The notes: generated from the sequence alone by a model not told the origin. 64,000 bases of DNA from Hungatella hathewayi (GCA_025149285.1 CP102274.1:5172001-5236000); one strand, 5' to 3'; shown: positions 42,989-52,127, counted from the first letter of the stretch. Numbers and translations are program-made.

Positions 42989-43935
42989 CTCCAGGACTTA
43001 CGGATACGCGGGTCCACGAATCCATATAGTAAATCAATCAAAAAGTTAACCAGAACTGTAAACACGGAAATCACAAATACACAGCCCTGTACCACCATAT
43101 AGTCTCTGCCGTTAATCGCACTTACAATTAAAGTACCAATACCAGCAATATTGAACACCTGCTCTACCATCAGGGAACCGCCTACTACGACGCGTACCTG
43201 CAGGCCTATGGTAGTAATAACAGGAATTAATGCATTTTTAAGCGCATGCTTGTAAATAACACTTTTTTCAGCCAGCCCATTGGCACGTGCCGTACGGATA
43301 TAATCCTGGTTCACGACCTCCAGCATATTTGACCGTGTCTGCCGTGCGACCGATGCCAGAAGACTAAATGAAAGGATCAGAATCGGCATGACTCCATAGT
43401 AGATGTATTGACCGAAATTTTCACCTGGCGATACATATCCGGACAGCGGCAGCCAGCCCAGCTTCATGCCGAAAATATAGATTCCCACGATACCAAGCCA
43501 GAACTGTGGCGCCCCGAGTCCTATGGTACTGACAAATGTAATCAGGTTATCAATAAATTTTCCACGCCGTATGGCACTGATAATACCACACAGGATCCCC
43601 AGGATACTGGAAAGAATCAAAGCGGGCAGACCTATGGATATGGTACGGGGCAGTCTTTCAGCCAGACAGGTTAATACCGGACGGCTGTAAGTAATAGAAT
43701 CGCCTAAATCTCCGCGGAGTGTATCTGTAATCCAGATGAAATACTGTTCCACTATGGGACGATCCAGATAGTATTTCTCGCGGAAGGTTGCAATATCCTG
43801 TTCTGATGCTTCCGAGCCGAGAGCCAGAACAGCCGGATCTCCGGGAAGCATATGAACCAATGTAAAAGAAATTACAGAGACCAAAAATATGACTGCAACA
43901 GATATTCCTAATCTCTTTAAAATATATCGACCCAT
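42985..43935 (-). CDS. ABC transporter permease (DppB-like)
   Basis: A 316-residue permease of the Opp/Dpp B type. It starts MGRYILKRLGISVAVIFLVSVISFTLVHMLPGDPAVLALG, the family N-terminus. The coupling loop is VVNQDYIRTARANGLAEKSVIYKHALKNALIPV, with the EAA-like pattern. The ATG at 43935 follows AAAGGTGGTGA at suitable distance; the frame extends upstream to 43971 into the hairpin region. It forms the membrane pore with the DppC-like subunit. Confidence 0.93.
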   Translation of the reverse strand: MGRYILKRLGISVAVIFLVSVISFTLVHMLPGDPAVLALGSEASEQDIATFREKYYLDRPIVEQYFIWITDTLRGDLGDSITYSRPVLTCLAERLPRTISIGLPALILSSILGILCGIISAIRRGKFIDNLITFVSTIGLGAPQFWLGIVGIYIFGMKLGWLPLSGYVSPGENFGQYIYYGVMPILILSFSLLASVARQTRSNMLEVVNQDYIRTARANGLAEKSVIYKHALKNALIPVITTIGLQVRVVVGGSLMVEQVFNIAGIGTLIVSAINGRDYMVVQGCVFVISVFTVLVNFLIDLLYGFVDPRIRKSWR

Positions 43936-43965
43936 AATAATCACCACCTTTTCCTGCACAAAACA

Positions 43966-44002
43966 GGGCATACGTCACATCTCAGGCTGGTAACGCATGC
44001 CC
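43966..44002. repeat. Intercistronic hairpin after the binding-protein gene
   Basis: Arms GGGCATACG and CGCATGCCC (one mismatch) lie between the binding-protein and permease genes. There is no T-run. Such hairpins often protect the abundant binding-protein mRNA and lower expression of the downstream permeases. Confidence 0.5.
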
Positions 44003-44020
44003 ATTTTCTAATAGTAAAAA

Positions 44021-45652
44021 TTATTCAGCCTCTTTCCACAGTTCATTCCATGTAGCGACATACTGCTGAACTGCTCCGTAATCACCATGAAGTTTCGGAC
44101 TGGTCACTGCAGTAGAATAGGTTATTGATACAGTATAAAGCTCTACATTATCCTGGAACAGAATCTTGACCGCTTCCTTTAAGTTTTTGCTTAAAGTTTC
44201 CTGATCAGATACAATTGCTTCATTAATAAGGCTTACCGATTTGTCATCATGCAGGAATGTAGCTCCGCCGAATCTGGCGCCTGGAATCATATTGGCTGCA
44301 ACCTGGGAGAACTGACCATTTCCCAGACCCATGGGATGGAATAAAATGCCGTCCCATTCTCCAAGATAGTTTGCATAATTGGCAACTTCAATCTGATTTA
44401 ATGTTACAGTTATGCCGACCTGTTGAAGTTCCGCCTGAATAATCTGGCAGACACTCTTTGCAAAATCCCCTACCTGGAAATTAATTGTCAGTTCAAAACC
44501 ATTATCATATCCTGCTTCTTTCAGAAGAGCCTTAGCCTTTTCCACATCGTATCCATAGCCTGTAACTTCACTGTTATATTCTGCTGAACTGGAAACGGCC
44601 CACTGGGTAGATGCTGTTCCATAAGCACCGTTCCCCAGGAGAGATTCGCAGATTGCATCTGAATCTACAGCATATGCAATCGCCTGACGTACACGCAGAT
44701 CCTTTAACGGACCATCTGCCTGGCTGTTAAAGCAAAGAGTGTAACCAGTAGAAGGAATAGCGGCATTGGTCAGTGAATATCCCTTAGCCTTTAATGCATC
44801 AGCTGTGATCGCATCACCTGACAGATTCATAATATCGAGATCTCCTACTTCCAGGGCCGCCTGCTGCGTCGCTGTGGAAGCATAAATCTTAAAGTTGACA
44901 CCGTCTAAGTAAGGTGTTCCACGCCAATATCCATCATATCTTTCTGTATAGATGCCTTCGCCATGCACCCATTTCGTCACCTTAAATGCACCGGTTCCGA
45001 CAGGTGTCTCGTTAAACCCATCTACCCCAAGGGATTCCACTGCAGAAGGGCTGCAGATATAGCAGGTACGGGCAAGACCGTAATCAAACAGTGCATCCCA
45101 TTTTGACATATGTACTACAACTGTTTTTTCGTCAACCACTTCAACACTGTCCACATAATTAAAGTAAGATCCTGTCAAAACACCATTTTCCTTATAGTAA
45201 TCCAGATTCCACTTTATCGCTTCCGCATCCAGCGGAGTCCCATCCTGGAAGGTAATTCCATCCTTTACTACTATTGTGTAGGTCAGTGCCTCCGGATCTC
45301 CTTCAAAGGATTCTACCAGATATGGCTGCGGTTTACCGGTTTCGTCATATTGCAGCAAAGTTTCATATATGGCAGGTGCCAGAACGGATTCATTCGAGTT
45401 GCGCAGCATCCAGCCCTGCAGGGTAGTCGGATCATCTGTAATAGGAATATTAACCGTTCCTCCAGAAACAGGTTCACCGCTTTCTGCAGCAGGGGCCGCA
45501 GTACTTTCCTCCCCAGCTTCCTTACTTGTGGTAACCTCACTTTCATTCGCCTTGCTCTCACCAGCCATCGTCTCACTGGCACTTTTGCTTCCGCATGCTG
45601 CCAAAGACATGCTCATGGTAACTGCCAACACCACTGCAATCAATTTTTTCAT
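44021..45652 (-). CDS. ABC transporter substrate-binding lipoprotein, family 5
   Basis: A 543-residue solute-binding protein of the peptide/nickel (DppA-like) family 5. It has a signal peptide with lipobox SLAAC near residue 20, a Ser/Thr/Glu-rich linker, and the cluster C block (about 80-140) with APAIYETLLQYDETGKPQPYLVESFEGDPEALTYTIVVKDGITFQDGTPLDAEAIKWNLDYY. GGGAGG precedes the ATG. It is the first transporter gene, 60 bases downstream of the first lyase-family gene. It delivers the substrate to the four downstream ABC subunits. Confidence 0.94.
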   Translation of the reverse strand: MKKLIAVVLAVTMSMSLAACGSKSASETMAGESKANESEVTTSKEAGEESTAAPAAESGEPVSGGTVNIPITDDPTTLQGWMLRNSNESVLAPAIYETLLQYDETGKPQPYLVESFEGDPEALTYTIVVKDGITFQDGTPLDAEAIKWNLDYYKENGVLTGSYFNYVDSVEVVDEKTVVVHMSKWDALFDYGLARTCYICSPSAVESLGVDGFNETPVGTGAFKVTKWVHGEGIYTERYDGYWRGTPYLDGVNFKIYASTATQQAALEVGDLDIMNLSGDAITADALKAKGYSLTNAAIPSTGYTLCFNSQADGPLKDLRVRQAIAYAVDSDAICESLLGNGAYGTASTQWAVSSSAEYNSEVTGYGYDVEKAKALLKEAGYDNGFELTINFQVGDFAKSVCQIIQAELQQVGITVTLNQIEVANYANYLGEWDGILFHPMGLGNGQFSQVAANMIPGARFGGATFLHDDKSVSLINEAIVSDQETLSKNLKEAVKILFQDNVELYTVSITYSTAVTSPKLHGDYGAVQQYVATWNELWKEAE

Positions 45653-45712
45653 TTTGCTTCCTCCCTCGTATTATTATCTGATACTATAATTGATGTACCC
45701 AGTACAATTTTC

Positions 45713-46612
45713 TTACATTCTGCGCATGGAAATAATCTTTTTTTGCTCGTCATCTGTCAGGCCTCCCATGGCGTGTCCGGTGCTGTATACTACGTTTTTT
45801 TCTCTTAAATCCTCCATGCCGTATTTAATCATGCCGTACAACGCGGCTTTTTCAAACACATGCATGGTCACCAGATTGAAATCCAGCTTTTTAATATCTT
45901 CCAGTTCAACACACGGCTTACCATTTACCACAATAACGTCAGGCCACATTTTCCAGCCCAAATCCTTTTGTGCAACCCTGGTTCCCATGGCCAGGTCATT
46001 CATTCCGCCACATACGGTAGTCATAGGTGCTCCCAGTTTCTTAGCAAGGACACAGCGGGTAATCGCCTCATCCATCCCATAGGATGGTCCCGATTCTGTA
46101 CGGGCGATACACACACAGCCAGTCCCTTCACAGGCAGCTACTGCGGCTTTGATTTTAGACAGCCAGTGATCCCTTCTGATGGTCTTGTAGGAAGGATCCA
46201 ATAAAGCAGGATTTACTTCGTCCGGATTGGCATTGTAATACTCCATACGCTCAAAACCACGATGGCCTGTACTGTCATCTAATGTAAAGCCTGCGGCGCC
46301 CGCACGAATCAGCCTTTTTACATTCCGGTAAATAACTGCCGGACTTTCTCCATAGCCATCATCAAAATCCACCAGTAATGGTATATCAGTACAATTGGTG
46401 ATCGCTTCCACAATTGTGATAACCTCATCCAAAGTCCCAAAAGCCATATCGGGCTGGCCATCCATACTGTATGCAATGGCTCCGCCGCTTAACATCATAC
46501 ATGGATATCCGCTTCTCTCTGCAGCCATGGCAGTCATACAGTCATATACACAGGGAGCAAATACCTGCTCTCCTTTTTCAAAAAGCTCCATTCCGGTTAT
46601 TTTCTTTTTCAT
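45713..46612 (-). CDS. Isocitrate lyase/PEP mutase-family protein, first paralogue
   Basis: A 299-residue TIM-barrel protein of the isocitrate lyase/PEP mutase superfamily, whose members cleave or rearrange C-C or C-P bonds in small oxo or carboxylic acids. The metal-binding motif DFDDGYG (Asp 82, Asp 84, Asp 85) is kept, and the next block reads FTLDDSTGHRG where methylisocitrate lyases have EDQ..KRCGH. The active-site KKCGH cysteine motif is therefore absent, which argues against a classic (methyl)isocitrate lyase. AGGAGG precedes the ATG. It overlaps the second paralogue by four bases (ATGA). A dicarboxylate or oxaloacetate-type lyase is possible; the substrate is unknown. Confidence 0.85.
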   Translation of the reverse strand: MKKKITGMELFEKGEQVFAPCVYDCMTAMAAERSGYPCMMLSGGAIAYSMDGQPDMAFGTLDEVITIVEAITNCTDIPLLVDFDDGYGESPAVIYRNVKRLIRAGAAGFTLDDSTGHRGFERMEYYNANPDEVNPALLDPSYKTIRRDHWLSKIKAAVAACEGTGCVCIARTESGPSYGMDEAITRCVLAKKLGAPMTTVCGGMNDLAMGTRVAQKDLGWKMWPDVIVVNGKPCVELEDIKKLDFNLVTMHVFEKAALYGMIKYGMEDLREKNVVYSTGHAMGGLTDDEQKKIISMRRM

Positions 46613-47532
46613 TTCTTCACCTCCTGGAACGCTTCTTTTCCCAGCTCACTTAAATCTTCAAATTTTTTCTCGAGAGGCATCCATTTTTTCCAGTAACTGA
46701 ATATATAATGATAGTCTCTCAAATTTCCTTCCTCATCCAGCAGATAACCATCAAAATCATGTAGATCGGCATATACGGTATTCTTATTAGCCCAGTTTTT
46801 GGTTCCAAAATCTATATCGCCGAACCATGAGGCTTTTTCCATAAACGTGATGAAAACCAGTCCATACCCAAGTTCCATCAGTGTCTCTGCCGACACCTCC
46901 GGGCTTCCATCTTTTACAGTTAAATCACTCCAAAGCTTAGAACCGGCAATCGCCCCGGCAAACTCTCTGGCATCGTCCTCCGTATGCATACACACGGCTC
47001 CTACCATCTGTGCCCCTGCAGCCTGCGCCGCTTTGCACCTGGCAATGGCATCTGCCTGATCTGCAGCGTAGCTGCGGGCCAGCACCATGCAATCCGTATT
47101 AGAAGCAGCCTCTACAGCAATGGCAACTTTTCTGGCAAATACCTCAGGACTTACCAAAGTAATCTCAGGGGAATCGCTTCCGCAGCCAAAAGTGCGGTCA
47201 TCCAACAGCATGGCCGCTGCTCCTGCCTTTACAATACGTTCCAAATCATAGGGCATGATACGAAGGTTATCACTGAAACCGCTGCGTACCTCAACAATCA
47301 GAGGAATACTGCAGTTGTCTTCTACAAAACGAGTCAGGGACCACACCATTTCTGATGTGCTTAAGGTACCCTCATCCGGCGTCCCATGTACGGTATGAGT
47401 TAATGCCGATGCACTGAGCAAAGCGCCCTTACAGCCCATATACTCTGCTGCCCGGGTGGAAATTCCATCAAATGTATCCGGAGCAATCAGTTGACCTTCA
47501 GCCAAAACTGACTGCAGTGTAGGAATATTCAT
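46609..47532 (-). CDS. Isocitrate lyase/PEP mutase-family paralogue with degenerate metal site
   Basis: A 307-residue member of the same superfamily as the adjacent gene, but the conserved DxDxGYG metal motif is replaced by EVRSGF (residues 81-86), so the two metal-binding aspartates are lost. The surrounding fold motifs remain (CKGALLSASALTHTVHGTPDEGTLS, AGAAAMLLDDRTFG, VLARSYA). It is longer at the C-terminus by a region with LHDFDGYLLDEEGNLRDYHYIFSYWKKWMPLEKKFEDLS, absent from the first paralogue. It overlaps the first paralogue by four bases. A heteromeric enzyme with the first paralogue, or a non-lyase role, is possible; this is inferred. Confidence 0.82.
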   Translation of the reverse strand: MNIPTLQSVLAEGQLIAPDTFDGISTRAAEYMGCKGALLSASALTHTVHGTPDEGTLSTSEMVWSLTRFVEDNCSIPLIVEVRSGFSDNLRIMPYDLERIVKAGAAAMLLDDRTFGCGSDSPEITLVSPEVFARKVAIAVEAASNTDCMVLARSYAADQADAIARCKAAQAAGAQMVGAVCMHTEDDAREFAGAIAGSKLWSDLTVKDGSPEVSAETLMELGYGLVFITFMEKASWFGDIDFGTKNWANKNTVYADLHDFDGYLLDEEGNLRDYHYIFSYWKKWMPLEKKFEDLSELGKEAFQEVKK

Positions 47533-47553
47533 TTTTATCCTCCTCCTGTATCT

Positions 47554-47904
47554 TTACTGAAACAAAATAAGCGCAATCACTTCCAGCGGTTCTTCCCCCA
47601 CCGCCTCCAGACCGTGTCCTTCTCCTGCGCCGGTAAATGTCACATCTCCCGGCTTCACGGTCTGGATCGTACCGTTGTCATTAAACCGTCCTGTTCCTTT
47701 TAAAATATAGTAGGTCTCTGACTCCTTCTCGTGGACATGATAGCCAATTCCTGATCCAGGCATTACCGTGGTATGCCCGAAGAAGCGGCCCTTATTGTAC
47801 ATTTCCTCCGGCACCTTCAGCAGCTCCTTACAGGAAATGGTTCCCGGTCCGTTAAACGGGCTGGGCTTGTGTTCTGTCACTAATTCTTCCGCTCTCTTAA
47901 TCAT
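47554..47904 (-). CDS. Small cupin-domain protein
   Basis: A 116-residue single-domain cupin. The two cupin motifs are visible: GSGIGYHVHEKESETYYILKGTGRF, with the His-x-His and Glu metal ligands, and the second motif PGDVTFTGAGEGHGLEAVGEEPLEVIALIL with its histidine. The ATG at 47904 is the best supported start, although the GGGGGG ribosome-like stretch is 12 bases away and an in-frame TTG lies upstream. It is the first gene of the operon with the two lyase-family genes and may bind or isomerise a small metabolite. The promoter at 48001-48029 lies directly upstream. Confidence 0.87.
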   Translation of the reverse strand: MIKRAEELVTEHKPSPFNGPGTISCKELLKVPEEMYNKGRFFGHTTVMPGSGIGYHVHEKESETYYILKGTGRFNDNGTIQTVKPGDVTFTGAGEGHGLEAVGEEPLEVIALILFQ

Positions 47905-48000
47905 TTTCAGCTGGTCCCCCCTTTCTTTTCTCGTTTCCAACGAGCTGCAAATTCATATCTCCGCGTTTTCTGCATTAATGCATACTTGATATGTATCTGT

Positions 48001-48029
48001 AGTATACAACAAGATTATCTCATTTTCAA
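48001..48029 (-). promoter_or_regulatory. Promoter of the cupin/lyase/ABC operon with overlapping operator
   Basis: On the minus strand, -35 TTGAAA (48024-48029), a 17-base spacer and -10 TATACT (48001-48006). The nine-mer TTGTATACT covering the -10 (48001-48009) also occurs at the GntR promoter, so a repressor bound here would block polymerase. Confidence 0.72.
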
Positions 48030-48215
48030 TCAACAAATCAGAGATATCCCGTCTGTTTTTTTGTGCACTTTTTACATATATCTATTTTATCAATCTATTT
48101 TTTTATCATTTTACGCAGTTTTATAACTTTATTATAATGGATAATTTTCGAAATTGAATTGTAAAAATATGGGAATCCTATGTTCGATTGGTAAAATCAT
48201 AACGAAAAATTATAC

Positions 48216-48260
48216 TTGTTGTTTTGTCTTAACCGTTGTATAATATACTTATTGTATACT
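48216..48260 (+). promoter_or_regulatory. GntR gene promoter and candidate operator
   Basis: -35 TTGTTG (48216-48221), 17 bases, -10 TATAAT (48239-48244). TTGTATACT follows at 48252-48260, over the likely transcription start. The same motif overlaps the -10 of the divergent operon; the longer shared form is CTTRTTGTATACTW. Confidence 0.72.
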
Positions 48261-48289
48261 TTACACCCAAAGAATAGGAGCGTAAAACC

Positions 48290-48985
48290 ATGGCAGCAAA
48301 CAATCGGGATTTAAAAAATAAAGCTTATGAAACAATAAAGGAGCGGTTACTGGACTGTACTTACGAGCCGGGGATACTTCTTAACGAGGCGCGCCTGGCT
48401 GAAGATCTCGGATTCAGCCGCACTCCTGTCCGTGAAGCCATCAGCAGGCTGGAATCCGATGGATTTGTAAAGATCATGCCGAAGAAGGGAATTTACGTAT
48501 CAGATATCTTACTGAGCGATGTACTTCAGATTTTTCAGACCAGAATAGAGATTGAGCCGGTTGCGCTCCGCATGGCCGCCCCCTATCTGCCTGAAAGCGA
48601 ACTGATCCAGTTCCGCGGAAAGTTTCTGGAGGACTTTGAGGATATTCCCAACAGCTTCCGCCTGGACACTGCCATGCATTTATTTATCATTGAGTACTGC
48701 GGAAACCGTTATATTATCGATATGATGCACAGGGTCTTTGATGATAATACGAGAGTCATTATCGCCAGCAAACAGAACCGGGTACAAATACACGATGCCA
48801 GAGCGGAGCACATGGGAATTCTCGATGCACTGCTGGAAAAAGACGTGGATAAAGCGCAGGCACTGATGAAAACACATGTGGAATCCTGCCGGCGGGCTGC
48901 TCTCGATTACTTCTATTCCCTTCAGGCTTATAACACGACGCCGCCCGAGACTTATAAGAAGCAGCTAAAAGACTGGAGCAGTTAA
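48290..48985 (+). CDS. GntR/FadR-family transcriptional regulator
   Basis: A 231-residue regulator with a GntR winged helix (about 8-75; AYETIKERLLDCTYEPGILLNEARLAEDLGFSRTPVREAISRLESDGFVKIMPKKGIYV) and an FCD-type all-helical effector domain (about 85-215). The FCD metal/ligand histidines are visible in MHLFIIEYCGN and AEHMGILDALLEKDVDKAQALMKTHVESCRR. AGGAG lies before the ATG. It is divergent from the cupin/lyase/ABC operon and probably represses it and itself. The effector is likely a small carboxylic acid, as common for the FCD group. Confidence 0.93.
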   Translation: MAANNRDLKNKAYETIKERLLDCTYEPGILLNEARLAEDLGFSRTPVREAISRLESDGFVKIMPKKGIYVSDILLSDVLQIFQTRIEIEPVALRMAAPYLPESELIQFRGKFLEDFEDIPNSFRLDTAMHLFIIEYCGNRYIIDMMHRVFDDNTRVIIASKQNRVQIHDARAEHMGILDALLEKDVDKAQALMKTHVESCRRAALDYFYSLQAYNTTPPETYKKQLKDWSS

Positions 48986-49061
48986 AAGCCTTTCGCAGTT
49001 AAAAACCTGAGATTGACAGGATTTGAAAAAGAGACTTTGACTCGGTATATACGAAAAAACA

Positions 49062-49106
49062 GGAAAGGAAGAGCGGGCTGCATATTGCCGTCCGTTCTTC
49101 CTTTCC
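49062..49106. terminator. Hairpin between convergent genes
   Basis: Eleven-base arms GGAAAGGAAGA (49062-49072) and TCTTCCTTTCC (49096-49106). It lies between the GntR gene and the convergent AraC gene. The polypyrimidine arm could act as a weak release tract. Confidence 0.55.
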
Positions 49107-49148
49107 ATACGAACTATATCAAATATGATAGTTATTTCCCAATCCCCC

Positions 49149-50093
49149 TTACTTCTCTTCCGGACATTCCCCGGTTGTCTCCGCATCCGCCTTCACCGGC
49201 ATCATATAATCAATCACGACTTTTTCTCCCCTTGCAAACGGTTCCGAATAACGCTCATGGGTATAAATCTCACACCAGTAAAAGTTGTCGAAGTCTATGG
49301 TTCCGCCTGTTTTCTCAATCGCTTCCGTAATCAGCAGGTAAGCGGAATCAAGGATTTCCGCCACATTGCTGCCCTCAATCTGAACATAAGCCGCCCGGCC
49401 TTTGGGTATGTGTTTTACGAACAGTCCCTCCGGTATTTCCGTCTGCATCCGGACAAAGTCGCCTATCACTATCTTAAAATTCATTCTGTCACTAAAGTCG
49501 TACATGAAACCAATTCCGTCATTTTCGTCTATGTCATCACAGCATTTGACGTCCGCCAGCCTGTCCAGTTTTTCAATGGTATCTCCCTGAAAAAATTCCT
49601 GCCACACAAAGCCGGCGTCGGTAAAGCTGGTTTCCCGGGGCAGCCCCTCCATGAGCCGTTCGGGTGTATCCTTATAAATGATGCGTTTCATTTCAGCCAT
49701 AATACGTTTTCCTCCTACAAATCTCATATCTGAGAAATTGATCGGAAGATAATCATTTAGCCGGGCATTTTTCATTCTGGCCTGAGAAGGCGTTATCCCG
49801 TGATGTTCCTTAAAGGCCCGGGAAAAAGAAGAATGAGACTGAAAACCGTATTTTACCGCTGCGTCGAGAACAGAAATATCCGTATTTTTAAGCTCATAGC
49901 CGGCCAGTGTCAATCTACGTTTTCTTACATAATCAGAAATGCTGATCCCCGAGATAAAATTGAAAATACGCTGAAACAATGCGGCCGGACTCATGGCTAT
50001 TCTGGATATTTCATGATAATCGATTTCACAGCCATCAGGAATTATTTTTTCCAAATACAGGATTACGTCATTAAATGTTTTGCTGCTGTTCAT
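49149..50093 (-). CDS. AraC-family regulator with GyrI-like effector domain
   Basis: A 314-residue protein with an N-terminal AraC DNA-binding domain (about 10-110; EISRIAMSPAALFQRIFNFISGISISDYVRKRRLTLAGYELKNTDISVLDAAVKYGFQSHSSFSRAFKEHHGITPSQAR) and a C-terminal GyrI-like small-molecule-binding domain (about 155-305). The effector part ends RGEKVVIDYMMPVKADAETTGECPEEK. The ATG at 50093 follows GGAGG. This architecture (SoxS/Rob-like N-terminus plus GyrI domain) often controls drug-efflux or stress genes. The next gene downstream on the same strand is convergent GntR, so its targets are not evident. Confidence 0.9.
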   Translation of the reverse strand: MNSSKTFNDVILYLEKIIPDGCEIDYHEISRIAMSPAALFQRIFNFISGISISDYVRKRRLTLAGYELKNTDISVLDAAVKYGFQSHSSFSRAFKEHHGITPSQARMKNARLNDYLPINFSDMRFVGGKRIMAEMKRIIYKDTPERLMEGLPRETSFTDAGFVWQEFFQGDTIEKLDRLADVKCCDDIDENDGIGFMYDFSDRMNFKIVIGDFVRMQTEIPEGLFVKHIPKGRAAYVQIEGSNVAEILDSAYLLITEAIEKTGGTIDFDNFYWCEIYTHERYSEPFARGEKVVIDYMMPVKADAETTGECPEEK

Positions 50094-50164
50094 AATTACC
50101 TCCGTCACTCCATATATTACCAAATTTACCGGCCGCTTTCTTTTCATTTCGCGTACAGATTATG

Positions 50165-50824
50165 TCACTTAATGACTATCCCCAGCCGCTTCGCCAGTTC
50201 CGCCGCCTGATATAGATCCATGACCGCGCCCCGCACCTCAGAACACTCATCGGAAAGCACCAGACCCTTGATGTCGCAGGTGGTAAAATCCATTCCCTTA
50301 AGCGGAGTCTTAAAAAAGCTGGCATTCTGAAGACTGACCTGACTGAACGTAACGCCTTTGCACCTGCACTGCGCGAAATTACCATTTTCCAAATCGCTGT
50401 CTTCCACCCGGAAAGATTCCAGCTTCGAGTCGTCTAAATTCAAATACTGCATACTGCATTCCATGATCGACACATCCTTTAAGCTGCTCTCTGTCATCCT
50501 GGCCCCTGTCCCCTTTGACCGCTGAAATGACACCCGTCTGAGAAAGCTGTCGCGGAACAGACAGTTGGAAAAGTTACAGGAGACAAACATCACATCGCTG
50601 AATTCCGCCTTTTCAAAATTACATCCCTCAAAACTGCAGTTTTCAAACTTTACCCTTGAAAAACAGAGTCCGGAAAAATCTTCCTCCTGTGCCTCCATAT
50701 TCTTTAAATATGCATTCTGAATCCTCTCGTCCTCTTCCCTGCACTGATGAAGAAGCTCCGTATCCCCCGTTACAAGTTCATATACTTCAGGCAGCCACGG
50801 CTCTGCCAGTTTTATTCCCGCCAT
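50165..50824 (-). CDS. Pentapeptide-repeat protein
   Basis: A 219-residue protein with a run of A(D/N)LXX-type pentapeptide repeats forming a right-handed quadrilateral beta helix. Clear repeats occur from about residue 50 to 195, for example FSGLCFSRVKFENCSFEGCNFEKAEFSDVMFVSCNFSNCLF. The N-terminal part is a helical cap (about 1-45). Known members include quinolone-resistance proteins that mimic DNA, but most have no known role. It is close to the AraC/GyrI regulator (gap 71 bases), but on the same strand the AraC gene lies downstream. Confidence 0.9.
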   Translation of the reverse strand: MAGIKLAEPWLPEVYELVTGDTELLHQCREEDERIQNAYLKNMEAQEEDFSGLCFSRVKFENCSFEGCNFEKAEFSDVMFVSCNFSNCLFRDSFLRRVSFQRSKGTGARMTESSLKDVSIMECSMQYLNLDDSKLESFRVEDSDLENGNFAQCRCKGVTFSQVSLQNASFFKTPLKGMDFTTCDIKGLVLSDECSEVRGAVMDLYQAAELAKRLGIVIK

Positions 50825-51002
50825 ACGTTCCTTTTCCTTTCTGATACATGATCAAATGCACGATGCTTCCATTATGCCATATACCAGGAAAAAGGTCAAA
50901 AGATCATGCATCGATTCCCGCAGAAAATGTCAAGATTAAATTTCTTCTTTACGTTAAGATAGCATTGCAGTTCATCAAACAGTCAACAGGAGGATTTTTC
51001 TT

Positions 51003-52127
51003 ATGAAAACAATTACGGCGCGAACGCTGGAGCTCAGCGGCACCAGTTACGAAATCGGACAGGCACTGGGACGCATGGCCGCCTCAAATCCCAGGATGAA
51101 AAAGTTCTACACTGCGGGATACGAAAACTTCGGTGAGAACGAAGTACAGGAGGCCGAAAAAATGTTTAACGAGTGGTGTCCGGGGCTGAACGAAGAACTC
51201 GCCGGTTTTGCCGGAGAGCTGGCGGTTCCCATAAAATCCGTTGTCTACTATGCCATGACATACTTAAGGCCCAGCTGCAGCCATCTGGCCCTGCTGCCCT
51301 CCAAAACCACAGGCGGCCACCCGCTCATTGCCCGCAACTATGAATTTAACGACGAACTGGAGGATTTCCAGCTGATCAGAACCAGTGTAAAAGGAAGGTA
51401 TACCCACATGGGCACCAGCGTCCTAAGCTTTGGACGCGAGGATGGCTTCAATGAACACGGCCTTGCAGTCACCATGAGCTCCTGTGGATTTCCGGTCGGA
51501 GCCGATCACTGTATGCGCCGGCCCGCGCTTAAAGGCCTCCAGTATTGGGCTGTCATCCGGTCGATTCTGGAAAACTGCCGTGATACCAGAGAAGCACTCC
51601 TCTTTTTAAAGGGCATGCCCATCGCCTATAATATCAATCTGATCCTTCTGGACCGTTCCGGTAACGGCGCACTCGTCGAAACACTGGATGGATCCATGGC
51701 AGTCCGGATGCTTAATGAAACCTCCCCGGTTCCCTATACCCATGCCACCAACCACGCTGTAATCCGGGAACTGGCTTCCCGGGAGCCGGAGGCCATGGTA
51801 CACTCCCTGAAACGGTATGAGTACATAAAAAATGTGGCAGACCATTCGGAAACCCTGACTGTAAACCAGTTAAAAGACATGCTTCTGTCTCCCTATCCGG
51901 ATGGCCTCTGCTGTCACTGCTATAAAGATTTCTTTGGTACAACAAAAAGCATGATCATTGATCCGGCGGATGGTATAATAGATTTATGCTGGGGCGGACG
52001 GGCGGAAAACGGGTGGCATGCGTATCGGATAAGCGAACCGCTCCCCACCAGGGAACATGACGTAACCATCACCTGTGAGCCCGCTGCTCCCACCATGTTT
52101 CGTTTCGATCCAAATCCGTTCGCATAG
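51003..52127 (+). CDS. C45-family acyltransferase/hydrolase (acyl-CoA:6-APA acyltransferase-like)
   Basis: A 374-residue Ntn-hydrolase of the peptidase C45 group. Such enzymes self-cleave before a cysteine that becomes the nucleophile. The likely site is RPSCSHLALLP with Cys 92, followed by the family blocks GHPLIARNYEFNDELEDF and FGREDGFNEHGLAVTMSSCGFPVG. C45 proteins hydrolyse or transfer acyl groups on amide bonds. GGAGG lies nine bases before the ATG. No penicillin-related gene is nearby, so the natural substrate is unknown; a small acylated amine is possible. Confidence 0.87.
   Translation: MKTITARTLELSGTSYEIGQALGRMAASNPRMKKFYTAGYENFGENEVQEAEKMFNEWCPGLNEELAGFAGELAVPIKSVVYYAMTYLRPSCSHLALLPSKTTGGHPLIARNYEFNDELEDFQLIRTSVKGRYTHMGTSVLSFGREDGFNEHGLAVTMSSCGFPVGADHCMRRPALKGLQYWAVIRSILENCRDTREALLFLKGMPIAYNINLILLDRSGNGALVETLDGSMAVRMLNETSPVPYTHATNHAVIRELASREPEAMVHSLKRYEYIKNVADHSETLTVNQLKDMLLSPYPDGLCCHCYKDFFGTTKSMIIDPADGIIDLCWGGRAENGWHAYRISEPLPTREHDVTITCEPAAPTMFRFDPNPFA

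Larger units (their letters stand above)
47905..48289. promoter_or_regulatory. Control region between the cupin operon and the GntR gene
   Basis: A 385-base divergent region. It holds a leftward promoter at 48001-48029, a rightward promoter at 48216-48244, and a shared motif at both (48001-48009 and 48252-48260). The middle (48050-48200) is A/T-rich and shows no gene. Confidence 0.75.

Noticed and set aside
40045..48985. A phosphonate pathway based on the PEP-mutase-like genes
   Set aside because: The PEP mutase motif EDK...KxxS is absent from both copies and no phosphonate genes are nearby.
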